Source: Streptomyces sp. NBC_01454
GTDB taxonomy: Bacteria > Actinomycetota > Actinomycetes > Streptomycetales > Streptomycetaceae
Length of the DNA: 64,000 nt
Assembly: GCF_036227565.1 (NCBI RefSeq)
Contig: NZ_CP109460.1
Coordinates: 5,518,001 to 5,582,000, forward strand
Reading direction: 5' to 3'
The stretch's first letter is position 1. Each line of letters starts with the position of its first letter. Positions 8,203-16,804 of this stretch are shown piece after piece. The notes below the pieces were generated by a model that searched no databases, was not told where the DNA came from, and worked only from the letters and a program-made list of their open reading frames with translations. The position numbers and the translations under genes were made by a program.

Positions 8203-8232
8203 GTGCGGTCCGCGGTCGCGGGCCCGGGCGGG

Positions 8233-9321
8233 CTACTTCCCCGTCTTCGGCGGTGCCGCGAGCGGTTCCGCCGCCGCGGACTGCGGGGAGGCCGGGTTGT
8301 TGAGCACCGAGGGGGCGGCGATGCCGGCGGTGGGGTCCGCGGTCTCCTGCTCTTCCTCCTCGGGCAGCGGGCGCGGGGCGAGATGGACGCCCGCGGCGTC
8401 CAGGGCGCGCTTGATGCGCCAGCGCAGTTCGCGCTCCACCCCCGCGGCCTTGCCCGGCATGGTCCTGGCCGCGACGCTGATGGTGACCGTGTCCAGGTGC
8501 ACCTCGCTCAGGCCGAGGACCTCCACCGGCTCCCACAGCTGCTCGTTCCAGGGCTCGGCCTTGGACATCTCCTCGCCGGCGGTGGTGATGATGTCGCGGG
8601 CGCGCTCCAGGTCCTGGTCGGAGGCGATCACCACATCGACGGCGGCCGTGGACCAGCCCTGGCTGAGGTTGCCGATCCGCTTGACCTCACCATTGCGTAT
8701 GTACCAGATCGCGCCGTTGGGGCCGCGCAGCTTGGTGACGCGCAGGCCGACCTCTATGACCGTACCGGTGGCCACGCCCGCGTCGATCTCGTCACCGACG
8801 CCGTACTGGTCCTCCAGGATCATGAAGACCCCGGAGAGGAAGTCCGTGACGAGGTTGCGGGCACCGAAACCGATGGCGACACCGGCCACACCGGCGCTCG
8901 CCAGCAGCGGCGCCAGATTGATCTCCAGGACGGACAGCACCGTCAGCGCCGCTGTGCCCATGATCACAAAGGAGGCGACGCTGCGCAGTACCGAGCCGAT
9001 GGCCTCGGAGCGCTGCCGGCGGCGCTCGGCGTTGACCAGCAGTCCGCCCAGCGCGGTGCCCTGGGCGGCGGCCGCGGTGCGGTTCATCCGCTCGATGAGC
9101 TTGGTGAGCGTGCGCCGGATCACATGCCGCAGCACCACCGCGATCACGATGATCAGCACGATCTTCAGGCCGGACGTGAGCCACGTCCCCCAGTTCTCCC
9201 CGACCCAGCCGGCGGCGCTGGTGGCCTTCTGCGTGGCCTCGTCGAGCGAGGTCGGGCCGTTTGAGCCCGGCGTGGCGGCGCGCGGTGACGCGCCGGTGAC
9301 CGGCGAAGCGGACCAGAACAC
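8233..9321 (-). CDS. Small-conductance mechanosensitive channel (MscS family)
   Basis: This 362-residue membrane protein has three predicted membrane helices. The first is WLTSGLKIVLIIVIAVVL and the second SFVIMGTAALTVLSVL. The third is the pore-lining MscS helix LASAGVAGVAIGFGARNLVT, followed by the conserved beta domain (DQYGVGDEIDAG, GLRVTKLRGPNGAIWYIRNG). The C-terminal 50 residues are an acidic then Pro/Ala-rich tail. The GTG start at 9321 has GGAAGG seven bases upstream; longer frames lack a ribosome site. MscS channels open on membrane tension to release solutes during hypo-osmotic shock. The gene is monocistronic with its own terminator and is divergent from the HNH gene. Confidence 0.9.
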   Translation of the reverse strand: MFWSASPVTGASPRAATPGSNGPTSLDEATQKATSAAGWVGENWGTWLTSGLKIVLIIVIAVVLRHVIRRTLTKLIERMNRTAAAAQGTALGGLLVNAERRRQRSEAIGSVLRSVASFVIMGTAALTVLSVLEINLAPLLASAGVAGVAIGFGARNLVTDFLSGVFMILEDQYGVGDEIDAGVATGTVIEVGLRVTKLRGPNGAIWYIRNGEVKRIGNLSQGWSTAAVDVVIASDQDLERARDIITTAGEEMSKAEPWNEQLWEPVEVLGLSEVHLDTVTISVAARTMPGKAAGVERELRWRIKRALDAAGVHLAPRPLPEEEEQETADPTAGIAAPSVLNNPASPQSAAAEPLAAPPKTGK

Positions 9322-9609
9322 AGTCGAACCTTCCGTGTGGGGCAGCAGACCCGGACCCGGGGGTCCCCGGGGACCGGGCAGACCAACCACACTAACGGGG
9401 CAACGAGGGCAGTCCGCGCCCTTGTTCGGCACGCCACAAAACGCCGGGGCCGCACGGAGCCAGGGCCAGCGGGGCCGTGCGGGGGTGTGGTGGAAAACAC
9501 CTCCGGCCCGTTACTCGGTCATGGTGGCGCTCCGACCAGGCACCGGGGGACACTGTGGGGAGATCGTCCCGGCGCGAGCCACGCGCCGCCGGCGTACAAG
9601 GAGGCACCC

Positions 9610-10146
9610 GTGCCGCATGTCCTGGTCCTCAACGCGTCGTACGAGCCGCTCGGCGTCGTACCGCTCCGCCGCGCGCTCATCCTCGTACTCAATGAGAAGG
9701 CTGTGAGCCTCGAGGAGTCCGGCGCCCTGATGCACAGCGCGACCCATGTCATCCCCGCTCCGAGTGTGGTCCGCTTGAAGCGGTTTGTGCGGGTGCCCTT
9801 TCGAGGCCCCGTCCCCCTGACCCGCCGGGCGCTGTTCGCCCGTGACGGCGGGCGCTGTATGTACTGCGGTGGCGTCGCAACCAGCGTCGACCACGTCATC
9901 CCGCGCAGCCGCGGAGGTCAGCACACCTGGGAGAACGTCGTCGCCGCCTGCCGGCGCTGCAATCACGTCAAGGCCGACCGCCATGTCGCCGAGATCGGCT
10001 GGCGGCTGCGGCACCAGCCCGCCCCGCCGTCAGGACTGGCGTGGCGGATCATCGGCACGGGCCATCGCGACCCGCGCTGGCTGCCGTATTTGCAGCCGTA
10101 CGGCGCGGATGACGCCCTGGCCCGGATCGACGCCGTATCGGCGTAG
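9610..10146 (+). CDS. HNH endonuclease family protein
   Basis: The protein has 178 residues. The HNH core spans residues 83-117: CMYCGG, then the catalytic VDHVIPRSRGG (D94, H95), N109 and the second zinc pair CRRC. The N-terminal 70 residues (VLVLNASYEPLGVVPLRRAL) are typical of a widespread actinobacterial HNH family of unknown role, distinct from restriction enzymes. The GTG at 9610 has AAGGAGG seven bases upstream. There is no methyltransferase or phage gene nearby, so a housekeeping role is more likely than defence. It converges on the GH84 gene across a strong hairpin. Confidence 0.9.
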   Translation: MPHVLVLNASYEPLGVVPLRRALILVLNEKAVSLEESGALMHSATHVIPAPSVVRLKRFVRVPFRGPVPLTRRALFARDGGRCMYCGGVATSVDHVIPRSRGGQHTWENVVAACRRCNHVKADRHVAEIGWRLRHQPAPPSGLAWRIIGTGHRDPRWLPYLQPYGADDALARIDAVSA

Positions 10147-10201
10147 GTCCGGGTTTTTCCGTCCGGGCGGTGGTGCCGGACCTCCCGCTCGGGCCGGGGC
10201 T

Positions 10202-10262
10202 CATGCCGCCGGGCCCCGGCCGCCGTGGCACGACACCACGGCGGCCGGGGCCCGGCGGCATG
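10202..10262. terminator. Bidirectional terminator, 27-bp perfect arms
   Basis: Arms 10202-10228 and 10236-10262 are perfectly complementary around a 7-base loop, between the converging HNH and GH84 genes. There is no T-run, as is common for Streptomyces terminators. Confidence 0.85.
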
Positions 10263-10290
10263 ACCGGCGAGGGCTTCCGCGGCGGACCGC

Positions 10291-13200
10291 TCAGCCCGTC
10301 CGCTCCTCGACCGCGTACGCCTCCACCGACCACAGCGAGTAGCCGAAGCGGGTGGCCCGCTTGTCGCCCTGGATGCGGACGAACCGCGCGTCCTTGGCGT
10401 CCATCCGCACGGACTCCCGGCCGCCCTTGCCGTCACGGACCGTGGCCGCCGTGCGCCAGCTGCGGCCGTCCGGCGAGACCTGGACGCGGTATTGAGCGGC
10501 GTAGGCGTCCTGCCAGGTCAGCACGAGCCGGCCCAGCCGGGTCGGATGGGCCAGCGCGAACTGCAGCCAGGCACCGTCCTCGGCGGGGGAGGACCAGCGC
10601 GTCCTCGGGTTGCCGTCGGTGGCCGCCGAGGCCGGGAAGTCGGGGGTCTCGTCCCCGGAGGAGGTGGCGACGGCGCCGCGGGCCAGATCCTTGCCGCCGG
10701 TGCGCGGGTACACCCGCACGGTCAGCGTCTGCTCCTCGCCCTGGAAGTGCACCGGGATCTGGTACGTCCCGGTGCGGGCGCCCTCGGGGACACCGACCGC
10801 GATACGGACCGTGGCCGTGCCGCCACGCGGTGCGGTGACCTCCTGCGGCGCCCGCACGGTGAAGCCCTTGGGCGCCTTCACGGTCAGCTTCTCGCGGACG
10901 TCGCCGGGGCGGCGGGAGAAGATCCTCGCGTCCACCGTCGCGGTGCCGCCGGGCGGCGCGTCCGTCTCCTTGCGGGAGAGTTCGAGCCCGGCCGGCGGGG
11001 TGTCGTCGAACCACGGGGTGAGCGCGTGCACGGAGGGGGCGTCCGTGCCCTTGTCCCAGGTCAGCCGGACTGCGTCGGCACGCAGCCGGGGGGTGCGCGA
11101 CTCGGTCCAGCCCGTCGGGGAGAGCGCGCCGAGACGGCGCCAGCCCTCGCCCGGGACGTGCGCCTCCAGGGAGACGGCGCCGGCGCCCGGGCCCGGTTCG
11201 GTCAGCGCGGTGACCGCGCCCAGCCGGCGGGCCCGCTCGAAGGGCACCGTCAGGGACGTCGGGTCGGCACCCTCGTTCGGGCGGGGGGCGCCGTGGCGGG
11301 CGCCGGTCCAGGCGTCGGCCTCGATCATCGCCCGCTGGAGGAACGGGGCCAGCACCCCCTTGCCGACCGTCGCAGGGCTGCGCCCGATCACCGTGCGCAG
11401 CCGCTGGACCGGGCGCTGCGCCGACCAGGCGGCGTCGCCGTCGTCCCGGGCCTGCGCCATGAGCGTGTCCACGGCCAGTTCGCCGGCGCTGCCGTAGCGG
11501 GCCAGCTGCTCGGCCCACGGCCGGATCTCGGCGGCCAGATCGGAGTGCAGGTTGCGGGGCACGGTGCTCATGGTGTGGAACGCGGCCCGCAGCGCCTTGG
11601 CGGCGTCGGCGAACTCCGCGTCCCGGCCCGGCCGGCCGTGGTTGGTCGCCGCCTCACGGGCCTTCCAGAAGCGGTCGATCAGCTGCTGGAGGTAGCCCGA
11701 CTCGACCCCGTCCAGCAGCGAGGACGCATCGTTGCCGGCCAGCGCGTGCAGCGCCGACCGGGCCCGCTGATCGCCGTCCGCCAGATCGTCGACGGCCGCG
11801 GCCCAGGACTCCGCCGGGCGGTAGTCCCGCGGGTTCCAGGCGTAGTCGGCGGCCGTGAACAGCGGGATGCGCGAGGCGAGCGGCTGCTGCATGGCGTTGG
11901 CGAGCAGCGCCGTGGAGCCGGTGGCGACGGCCGGCTCCCGGCCGCGGTAGGGGCCGAGGAAGATCCGGTCCTGGGCATAGTCGTTGACCGGGTAGTTGTC
12001 CATGGTGACCAGCGGGTGGCCGAACGCCTGGCGGGCGGCGGACAGTTCCCCGCCGGTGATGGTCCGCGGGACCACTCCCACGCCGGTCCAGGCCACCTCC
12101 ACCCGGTCGTCGAGCGCGTCGGACAGCGCGCTGCGGTAATGCGTCGAGCCGTCCTGGTAGTACTCGGTCGGCATCAGCGACAGCGGCGCGGATCCGGGGT
12201 GGCGCCGCGCCAGGTGGTCGGCGAGCGCGTGGGCGACCCGGGCCTGCGCCTTCGCCGCGGCCTGCGGGCCGGTGCCGAAGGCGTCCCGGTCCGCGTCGCA
12301 GTGCCATTCGCTGTAGCTGACGTCCTGGAACTGCAGCTGGAAGGCGCGCACCCCCAGCGCCCACATCGCGTCCACCTTGCGCCGCAGCGCCCGCAGGTCG
12401 TCCTCGGAGGAGAAGCACATCGCCTGGCCGGGGGCGAGGGCCCAGCCCAGCGTGACGTGGTTGGCGCGGGCCCGCTCGGCCAGCGCCCGGAAGTCGGCGC
12501 GCTGTGCGGCCGGGTAGGGCTCGCGCCACTGGGCCTGGCGGTACGGATCGTCACCGGGCGCGTACAGATAGCGGTTCTGCTTGGTGCGCCCCATGAAGTC
12601 CAGCTGGGCCAGCCGCTGCGGCCGGCTCCAGGGCTGCCCGAAGAACCCCTCGGTGGTGCCGCGCACCGCCGTGCCGGGCCAGTCGCGGACGAGGACCGAG
12701 GCCAGCTGCCGGCCGGAGCCCCCGCGCGGTGCGCCCTCCTGTGCGCCGTCGGTGACGAGCTGGCGCAGCGTCTGCGCGGCGTGGAAGAGCCCGTCCGGGC
12801 CGACGCCCTCCATGGCGACGGTGTCCCGGCCCGCGACCCGGCCCACGGCGAGCCGGTAGCCGCCGGCGGGCAGGTCCCCGCGGGCCGGTGCCCGCAGTGC
12901 CCGCAGCGCGTCCGCGGCCTGCGCGCCGCCGACCCGGAACACCGGCCCGGACGCGGGCAGCCGGTCGCCGGGCGCGCGCGTGTCGACCGTGTGGACCCCG
13001 GCGTCGCGCAGCAGCCCGCGCAGCACGTCCAGCGCATACGGATCGGTGTCCGGCCCGGCCACCAGCACCGCCCGGTCGCCCAGGGGTACGGCCTCGCCGA
13101 GCTTGTGCAGGGACTGCGGGCGCGGCCAGACGGCCGGCGCCGCTCCCGCCCCGGTCGGCTGGTCCGGCCGGTCGGGGGCGCCGAGGGCGGGGTCCGCGGG

Positions 13201-13353
13201 CGCCGCCTGGGCGCTGGGCACCCCGCCGAGCAGACCCCCGATGACCGCCGCGGCCAGCGCGGTGGTCCCCGCCACCCGTGCCCGGGTGCCCGCGCCGCTC
13301 TCCCCGCCGCCCCTACCGATTCTTCCGACGCTCCATCCGCCCCGGCCTCGCAC
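10291..13353 (-). CDS. Secreted beta-N-acetylglucosaminidase/hyaluronidase, GH84 family
   Basis: This is a 1020-residue exported protein. A signal peptide ends near residue 50 (GGVPSAQA). A GH20-like N-terminal domain covers about 75-225. The GH84 barrel starts at RGTTEGFFGQPWS (231-243) and continues with GRTKQNRYLYAPGDDPYR. Beta-sandwich domains follow at about 770-870, and a CBM32/F5-8C-like domain occupies the last 130 residues (SAATDGNPRTRWSSP). It should cleave terminal GlcNAc from glycans or peptidoglycan-derived sugars outside the cell. At the catalytic site, where most GH84 enzymes have Asp-Asp, this one has Gln343-Asp344 (FQLQFQDVSYSEWHCD), so the acetamido-orienting Asp is replaced. 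The GTG start at 13353 has GAGGAG upstream. Confidence 0.88.
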   Translation of the reverse strand: MRGRGGWSVGRIGRGGGESGAGTRARVAGTTALAAAVIGGLLGGVPSAQAAPADPALGAPDRPDQPTGAGAAPAVWPRPQSLHKLGEAVPLGDRAVLVAGPDTDPYALDVLRGLLRDAGVHTVDTRAPGDRLPASGPVFRVGGAQAADALRALRAPARGDLPAGGYRLAVGRVAGRDTVAMEGVGPDGLFHAAQTLRQLVTDGAQEGAPRGGSGRQLASVLVRDWPGTAVRGTTEGFFGQPWSRPQRLAQLDFMGRTKQNRYLYAPGDDPYRQAQWREPYPAAQRADFRALAERARANHVTLGWALAPGQAMCFSSEDDLRALRRKVDAMWALGVRAFQLQFQDVSYSEWHCDADRDAFGTGPQAAAKAQARVAHALADHLARRHPGSAPLSLMPTEYYQDGSTHYRSALSDALDDRVEVAWTGVGVVPRTITGGELSAARQAFGHPLVTMDNYPVNDYAQDRIFLGPYRGREPAVATGSTALLANAMQQPLASRIPLFTAADYAWNPRDYRPAESWAAAVDDLADGDQRARSALHALAGNDASSLLDGVESGYLQQLIDRFWKAREAATNHGRPGRDAEFADAAKALRAAFHTMSTVPRNLHSDLAAEIRPWAEQLARYGSAGELAVDTLMAQARDDGDAAWSAQRPVQRLRTVIGRSPATVGKGVLAPFLQRAMIEADAWTGARHGAPRPNEGADPTSLTVPFERARRLGAVTALTEPGPGAGAVSLEAHVPGEGWRRLGALSPTGWTESRTPRLRADAVRLTWDKGTDAPSVHALTPWFDDTPPAGLELSRKETDAPPGGTATVDARIFSRRPGDVREKLTVKAPKGFTVRAPQEVTAPRGGTATVRIAVGVPEGARTGTYQIPVHFQGEEQTLTVRVYPRTGGKDLARGAVATSSGDETPDFPASAATDGNPRTRWSSPAEDGAWLQFALAHPTRLGRLVLTWQDAYAAQYRVQVSPDGRSWRTAATVRDGKGGRESVRMDAKDARFVRIQGDKRATRFGYSLWSVEAYAVEERTG

Positions 13354-13802
13354 GGCTGCTCCTCGTCCCGTCCCTCACCTGCCGGCTTGCCGCCGGTGCC
13401 CCGTCGTCCCCCGCCGGTGCCTCTTCGGGCAACTCTCGCGGTGAGCCCACCATTGTGGCGGTGAGAGTGTCAACCAGGCCATGGCGGGGTGCCGGAGGGC
13501 CGGGCATGGGCGGTTTTCGGCCGGTGCGGCGGGCGGCCGTGCGAGGGGCCGCAGGTCCGCAGAACTTCCGGCGCGATGCCCGTTTCCTCCGTGTTCTCTG
13601 CGCCCGCCGTCGTCCCCCGCCATCAAATCGCCTGCGTAAGGCATAATGTGACGTGGGTCACGTTTCGTGAGCAGATGCGTCTGCGATCGTGTCGAGTGGG
13701 TAGGGCCCACGTGTCCCACTACCGATGAACGGGAGGCCCTCAGTGGCCGCATCCGCTCAACTGCTCCTCGACGCTCTGTCCTCGAAACCGGGAGGTGCGG
13801 CG
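13354..13802. other. Divergent intergenic region before the PLTSE-repeat gene and malQ
   Basis: These 449 bp separate the minus-strand GH84 gene from the plus-strand small gene. They contain the Crp-like site at 13648-13661 and further inverted GTGGG/CCCAC motifs near 13697-13720. The last 60 bp (from a GTG at 13743 with GGGAGG) could be an N-terminal extension of the small protein. Its GC at third positions is lower than in the rest of the gene, so I treat it as leader. Confidence 0.45.
13648..13661. promoter_or_regulatory. Crp-like palindrome upstream of malQ
   Basis: GTGACGTGGGTCAC fits the form GTG-N6-GNCAC that I recall for Streptomyces Crp targets, with 5-bp inverted arms. A CATAAT hexamer at 13642-13647 directly precedes it and could be a -10 box. 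It would control the PLTSE gene and malQ. Confidence 0.4.
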
Positions 13803-14012
13803 ATGGAGACAGATCTGTACGACGGGGTGTCCGACCCCGATTCCGGGCTCGACGGATCCGGATCCTTCAGCTTCGTCGAGCCGCCCCTGACCAGCGAGCC
13901 CCCGCTCGCCGACGCCGCGCCGCTGACCAGCGAGGTCCCGATCGCCGCCGAGCTGCCGCTGACCAGCGAGCCGACAGCCGCCGGTATGGGCACGGAGTCC
14001 ATGGAGGTCTGA
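13803..14012 (+). CDS. Small acidic protein with three 12-residue PLTSE repeats
   Basis: From the ATG at 13803 (GGGAGG seven bases upstream) the product is 69 residues. A GTG at 13743, also with GGGAGG, would give 89. The first half is acidic (LYDGVSDPDSGLDGSG). The second half has three tandem 12-residue repeats: PPLTSEPPLADA, APLTSEVPIAAE and LPLTSEPTAAGM. There is no signal peptide, membrane helix or Cys. The stop is six bases before the malQ start, whose ribosome site lies within this gene, so the two should be co-translated. I do not recognise the family. It could be a regulator or partner of MalQ, or a modified peptide. No modifying enzyme is nearby. Confidence 0.6.
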   Translation: METDLYDGVSDPDSGLDGSGSFSFVEPPLTSEPPLADAAPLTSEVPIAAELPLTSEPTAAGMGTESMEV

Positions 14013-14018
14013 GGACCC

Positions 14019-16238
14019 ATGGGCCGCGCGCGGCTCGCCCGGCTGCACGGCATCGCGACCTCCTACGAACCCGCACCGGGCAGAAGCGTCCAGATCGCCG
14101 GCGACACCGTCGTCGCCGTGCTCGCCGCACTGGGAGTCGACGCCTCGACCCCGCACGCCGTCCGTACCGCCCTGGCCGCCTGTGAGGACGGCAGGGACGC
14201 GGACCTGCTGCCGCGCACCGTCGTCGCCCGGCCGGGCCGGCCGCCCGACCTCACGGGGCTCCCCGCAGGCAGTGTCCTGCGGGTGGAGACCGAGGCCGGC
14301 GCCACACAGGACCTGGGGGCGCCCGACCCGGCGACCCTCGCCCGGCTGCCGCTGGGCATCCACGAGCTGTTCGCGCGCAGCCCGGACGGCCGGAGCGCCC
14401 GCGCCCCACTGATCGTCGCGCCCGACCGGGTGCCCGCACCCCCCGGCCGCAGCCACGGCTTCCTGGTCCAGCTCTACTCCCTGCTGTCCCGGCAGTCCTG
14501 GGGCATGGGCGACCTCGGCGACCTCGCCGACCTCGCCGCCTGGTCCGGGCGCGCCCTGGGCACCGGCTTCGTCCAGCTGAACCCGCTGCACGCGGCCGTC
14601 CCCGGCCCGCCCACCGACCCGTCCCCCTACCGGCCCTCCTCGCGCCGCTTCCCCGATCCGGTCCATCTGCGGATCCCGCACATCCCGGAGTACGCCCAGC
14701 TCACCGGCGCCGCGCGGGCGGCGGCCGACGGGCTCGGCGCGCGGGCGGCCGCGCTGCGGGCCGGGGTACTCGAAGGTGGCGCGCCGATCGACCGGGACGC
14801 GGTCTGGGCGCTCAAGCGCGAGGCCCTGGAGCTGCTGCGGAAGGTGCCGCTCAGCCCGGGCCGGCGGGCCGCGTACTGCGACTTCCTCGCCGAGCAGGGG
14901 CAGGCCCTGGAGGACCACGCCACCTGGTGCGCGATCGCCGAGCGGCACGGTCCCGACTGGCGCGGCTGGCCCGCCGAACTGCGGGCACCGCGGGCCGAGG
15001 GGGTCGCCCGGCTGCGGCCGCAGCTGCTGGACCGGATCGACTTCCACTGCCGCCTCGCCTGGTTCACCGACCAGCAGCTGGCCGATGCGCAGCGGGCCGC
15101 GCGGGAGGCGGGGATGGGCATCGGGCTGGTGCACGACCTCGCCGTCGGCGTCCACCCCTCCGGCGCCGACACCTGGGCCCAGCAGGACGCCTTCGCCGCC
15201 GGGATGTCCATCGGGGCGCCGCCGGACGCCTTCAACGCCCGCGGCCAGGACTGGGGGCTGCCGCCCTGGCGCCCGGACGCCCTGGCCGCCACGGGCTACG
15301 CCCCCTACCGCGAGCTGCTGCGCCACCTGCTGCGGCATGCCGGTGCGCTGCGGATCGACCATGTGATGGGGCTGTTCCGGCTGTGGTGGGTCCCGGAGGG
15401 CCGGCCGCCGACGGAGGGCACCTACGTCCGCTACGACGGCGAGGCGATGCTGTCGGTGCTGGCCCTGGAGGCGCACCGCGCGGGCGCCGCGGTGATCGGC
15501 GAGGACCTGGGCACCGTCGAGCCGGGCGTCCGCGGCACGCTCGCCGCACGGGGCGTCCTGGGCACCTCCGTGCTGTGGTTCGAGCGGGACTACGGGAACG
15601 GCGCGGGGGAAGGGGCGGACGGTCCCGGCGGGACGGAGAAGGCCGAGCGGGCCGAGCGGGCCGAGGTGCGCGCGGCCGAGGCGGGCGGTCCCGGTGCGGC
15701 GGCCACGCCGGAGCCGGCCCGGAAAGCCGCTCCGGCATCCGCCCCGCAACCCGCCGCCCCCGCCCGCATCCTGGCGCCCGACGAGTGGCGCAGCGCCTGT
15801 CTCGCCACCGTCACCACCCACGATCTGCCGCCCACCGCGGCCCGGCTGGCCGGCGAGGACGTCGCGCTGCGCGAGCGGCTCGGGCTGCTCGCCGGGCCGC
15901 CGGAGCGGGAGCGCTCCCGCGCCCGGTACGAACTCGCCGAGTGGCTGCGGGAGTTGACGAGGCGCGGGCTGCTGCCGGAGGGGGCGGCGGACGAGGAGGC
16001 GGCGGTCCGGGCCGTCCACCGCTTTCTGCTGCGCACCCCGGCGCGGATGATCGGCGTCTGGCTGCCCGACGCGGTGGGGGACCGGCGCCCGCAGAATCTG
16101 CCCGGGACGTGGGACGAGTACCCGAACTGGCGCCTCCCGATCGCGGGCCCCGACGGACGCCCGCACACCCTGGAGGAACTGGCGGCCTCGCCACGGCTTC
16201 ACGCGCTGATGCGGGAGCTGTCGGACGGCCGGCTGTAG
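14019..16238 (+). CDS. malQ: 4-alpha-glucanotransferase (amylomaltase, GH77)
   Basis: The protein has 739 residues. After an N-terminal domain of about 130 residues comes the GH77 barrel, with FLVQLYSLLSRQSWGMGDLGDL (the start of the barrel) in two parts near residue 147. The catalytic nucleophile lies in RIDHVMGLFRLWW (D447), the acid/base in AVIGEDLGTV (E495), and the third acidic residue in TTHDLPP (D602). The enzyme transfers alpha-1,4-glucan segments during maltodextrin and glycogen metabolism in the cytoplasm. A low-complexity insert of about 55 residues (525-580; repeats of AERAE, then Ala/Pro) sits between E495 and D602 and is probably a surface loop. The gene is coupled to the PLTSE-repeat gene just upstream. 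Confidence 0.95.
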   Translation: MGRARLARLHGIATSYEPAPGRSVQIAGDTVVAVLAALGVDASTPHAVRTALAACEDGRDADLLPRTVVARPGRPPDLTGLPAGSVLRVETEAGATQDLGAPDPATLARLPLGIHELFARSPDGRSARAPLIVAPDRVPAPPGRSHGFLVQLYSLLSRQSWGMGDLGDLADLAAWSGRALGTGFVQLNPLHAAVPGPPTDPSPYRPSSRRFPDPVHLRIPHIPEYAQLTGAARAAADGLGARAAALRAGVLEGGAPIDRDAVWALKREALELLRKVPLSPGRRAAYCDFLAEQGQALEDHATWCAIAERHGPDWRGWPAELRAPRAEGVARLRPQLLDRIDFHCRLAWFTDQQLADAQRAAREAGMGIGLVHDLAVGVHPSGADTWAQQDAFAAGMSIGAPPDAFNARGQDWGLPPWRPDALAATGYAPYRELLRHLLRHAGALRIDHVMGLFRLWWVPEGRPPTEGTYVRYDGEAMLSVLALEAHRAGAAVIGEDLGTVEPGVRGTLAARGVLGTSVLWFERDYGNGAGEGADGPGGTEKAERAERAEVRAAEAGGPGAAATPEPARKAAPASAPQPAAPARILAPDEWRSACLATVTTHDLPPTAARLAGEDVALRERLGLLAGPPERERSRARYELAEWLRELTRRGLLPEGAADEEAAVRAVHRFLLRTPARMIGVWLPDAVGDRRPQNLPGTWDEYPNWRLPIAGPDGRPHTLEELAASPRLHALMRELSDGRL

Positions 16239-16314
16239 GCCGTCTCCGGCCCGTCCGGGCCCGCTTGTGCACCCCGGGCGCGCGGGGCGGCACGGCGTCC
16301 GATACGTTGACTTC

Positions 16315-16563
16315 GTGAGCAACAAGGTCAAGAAGAATGCCCTGCGCGCCGGAACCATCACCGCCGGCACCGCGCTGATGCTGCTGATGTCGTCCCCCGC
16401 GTTTGCGCTCACCCGCGACGACGGTGACGACCCGGGTCCGGGCCTGAGCGTGATCCAGACGCTCGGCCTCTATGTCGCGATGCCCATCGTGCTCTTCCTG
16501 ATCATCGCCGGACTGGTCATGATCAGCGACAGGCCCCGCAAGCAGGCCAAGTCCAAGGGCTGA
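16315..16563 (+). CDS. Small membrane protein, 82 aa
   Basis: The protein has a basic N-terminus, an export-type hydrophobic segment (TITAGTALMLLMSSPAFA, about residues 14-31), a short acidic outer loop (TRDDGDDPGPG), and a second membrane helix (LYVAMPIVLFLIIAGLVMI) with a lysine-rich tail. The first segment could be a cleaved signal peptide. The GTG start at 16315 has no ribosome site. A TACGTT -10-like hexamer ends six bases before it, so the mRNA is probably leaderless. I do not recognise the function. Confidence 0.75.
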   Translation: MSNKVKKNALRAGTITAGTALMLLMSSPAFALTRDDGDDPGPGLSVIQTLGLYVAMPIVLFLIIAGLVMISDRPRKQAKSKG

Positions 16564-16589
16564 CGCCGGGCACCACAGCGACGCTTCCC

Positions 16590-16625
16590 AGGGCGCCTCT
16601 CGGTTACAAGACCGAGTGGCGCCCT
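16590..16625 (+). terminator. Rho-independent terminator
   Basis: Arms 16590-16604 and 16611-16625 (15 bp, one mismatch) enclose a 6-base loop and are followed by TTTGT. It lies 27 bp after the stop of the small membrane protein gene. Confidence 0.8.
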
Positions 16626-16741
16626 TTGTCATTCCCGGATATTTGCGCAGGTGAAAAAGGGGTTGCGAGGCGGCTATCGCGCGATTTTCGCCCGGTTTGC
16701 GGGGGGCGGATGTTTAACCGGCCCTAACCTACGATGACGTA

Positions 16742-16780
16742 ACCTACGGGGCCGTAGGTCAAACCTACGGTCCCGTAGGT
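16742..16780. promoter_or_regulatory. Twin 18-bp operator palindromes before the desaturase gene
   Basis: Two perfect palindromes, ACCTACGGGGCCGTAGGT (16742-16759) and ACCTACGGTCCCGTAGGT (16763-16780), have centres 21 bp apart, two turns of the helix. An extra half-site ACCTACG lies at 16727-16733, and an outer inverted pair at 16731-16738 and 16779-16786. The pair ends 24 bp before the GTG start. The form suits two stacked dimers of a TetR-type regulator, which often controls fatty-acid desaturases. Confidence 0.75.
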
Positions 16781-16804
16781 CATCGTCCCCCCAGGAGTTC
16801 CCCC

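Noticed and set aside
9610..10146. HNH gene as part of a restriction or phage-defence system
   Set aside because: No methyltransferase, specificity, helicase or phage gene is near, and the N-terminal region matches a widespread solitary actinobacterial family.
10492..13464. Plus-strand open frame of 990 codons
   Set aside because: It is the shadow of the GH84 gene on the other strand; no start signal and no known domain.
13740..16412. Minus-strand open frame of 890 codons opposite malQ
   Set aside because: malQ has all its catalytic residues on the plus strand, and the opposing product is Gly/Arg/Val low complexity.
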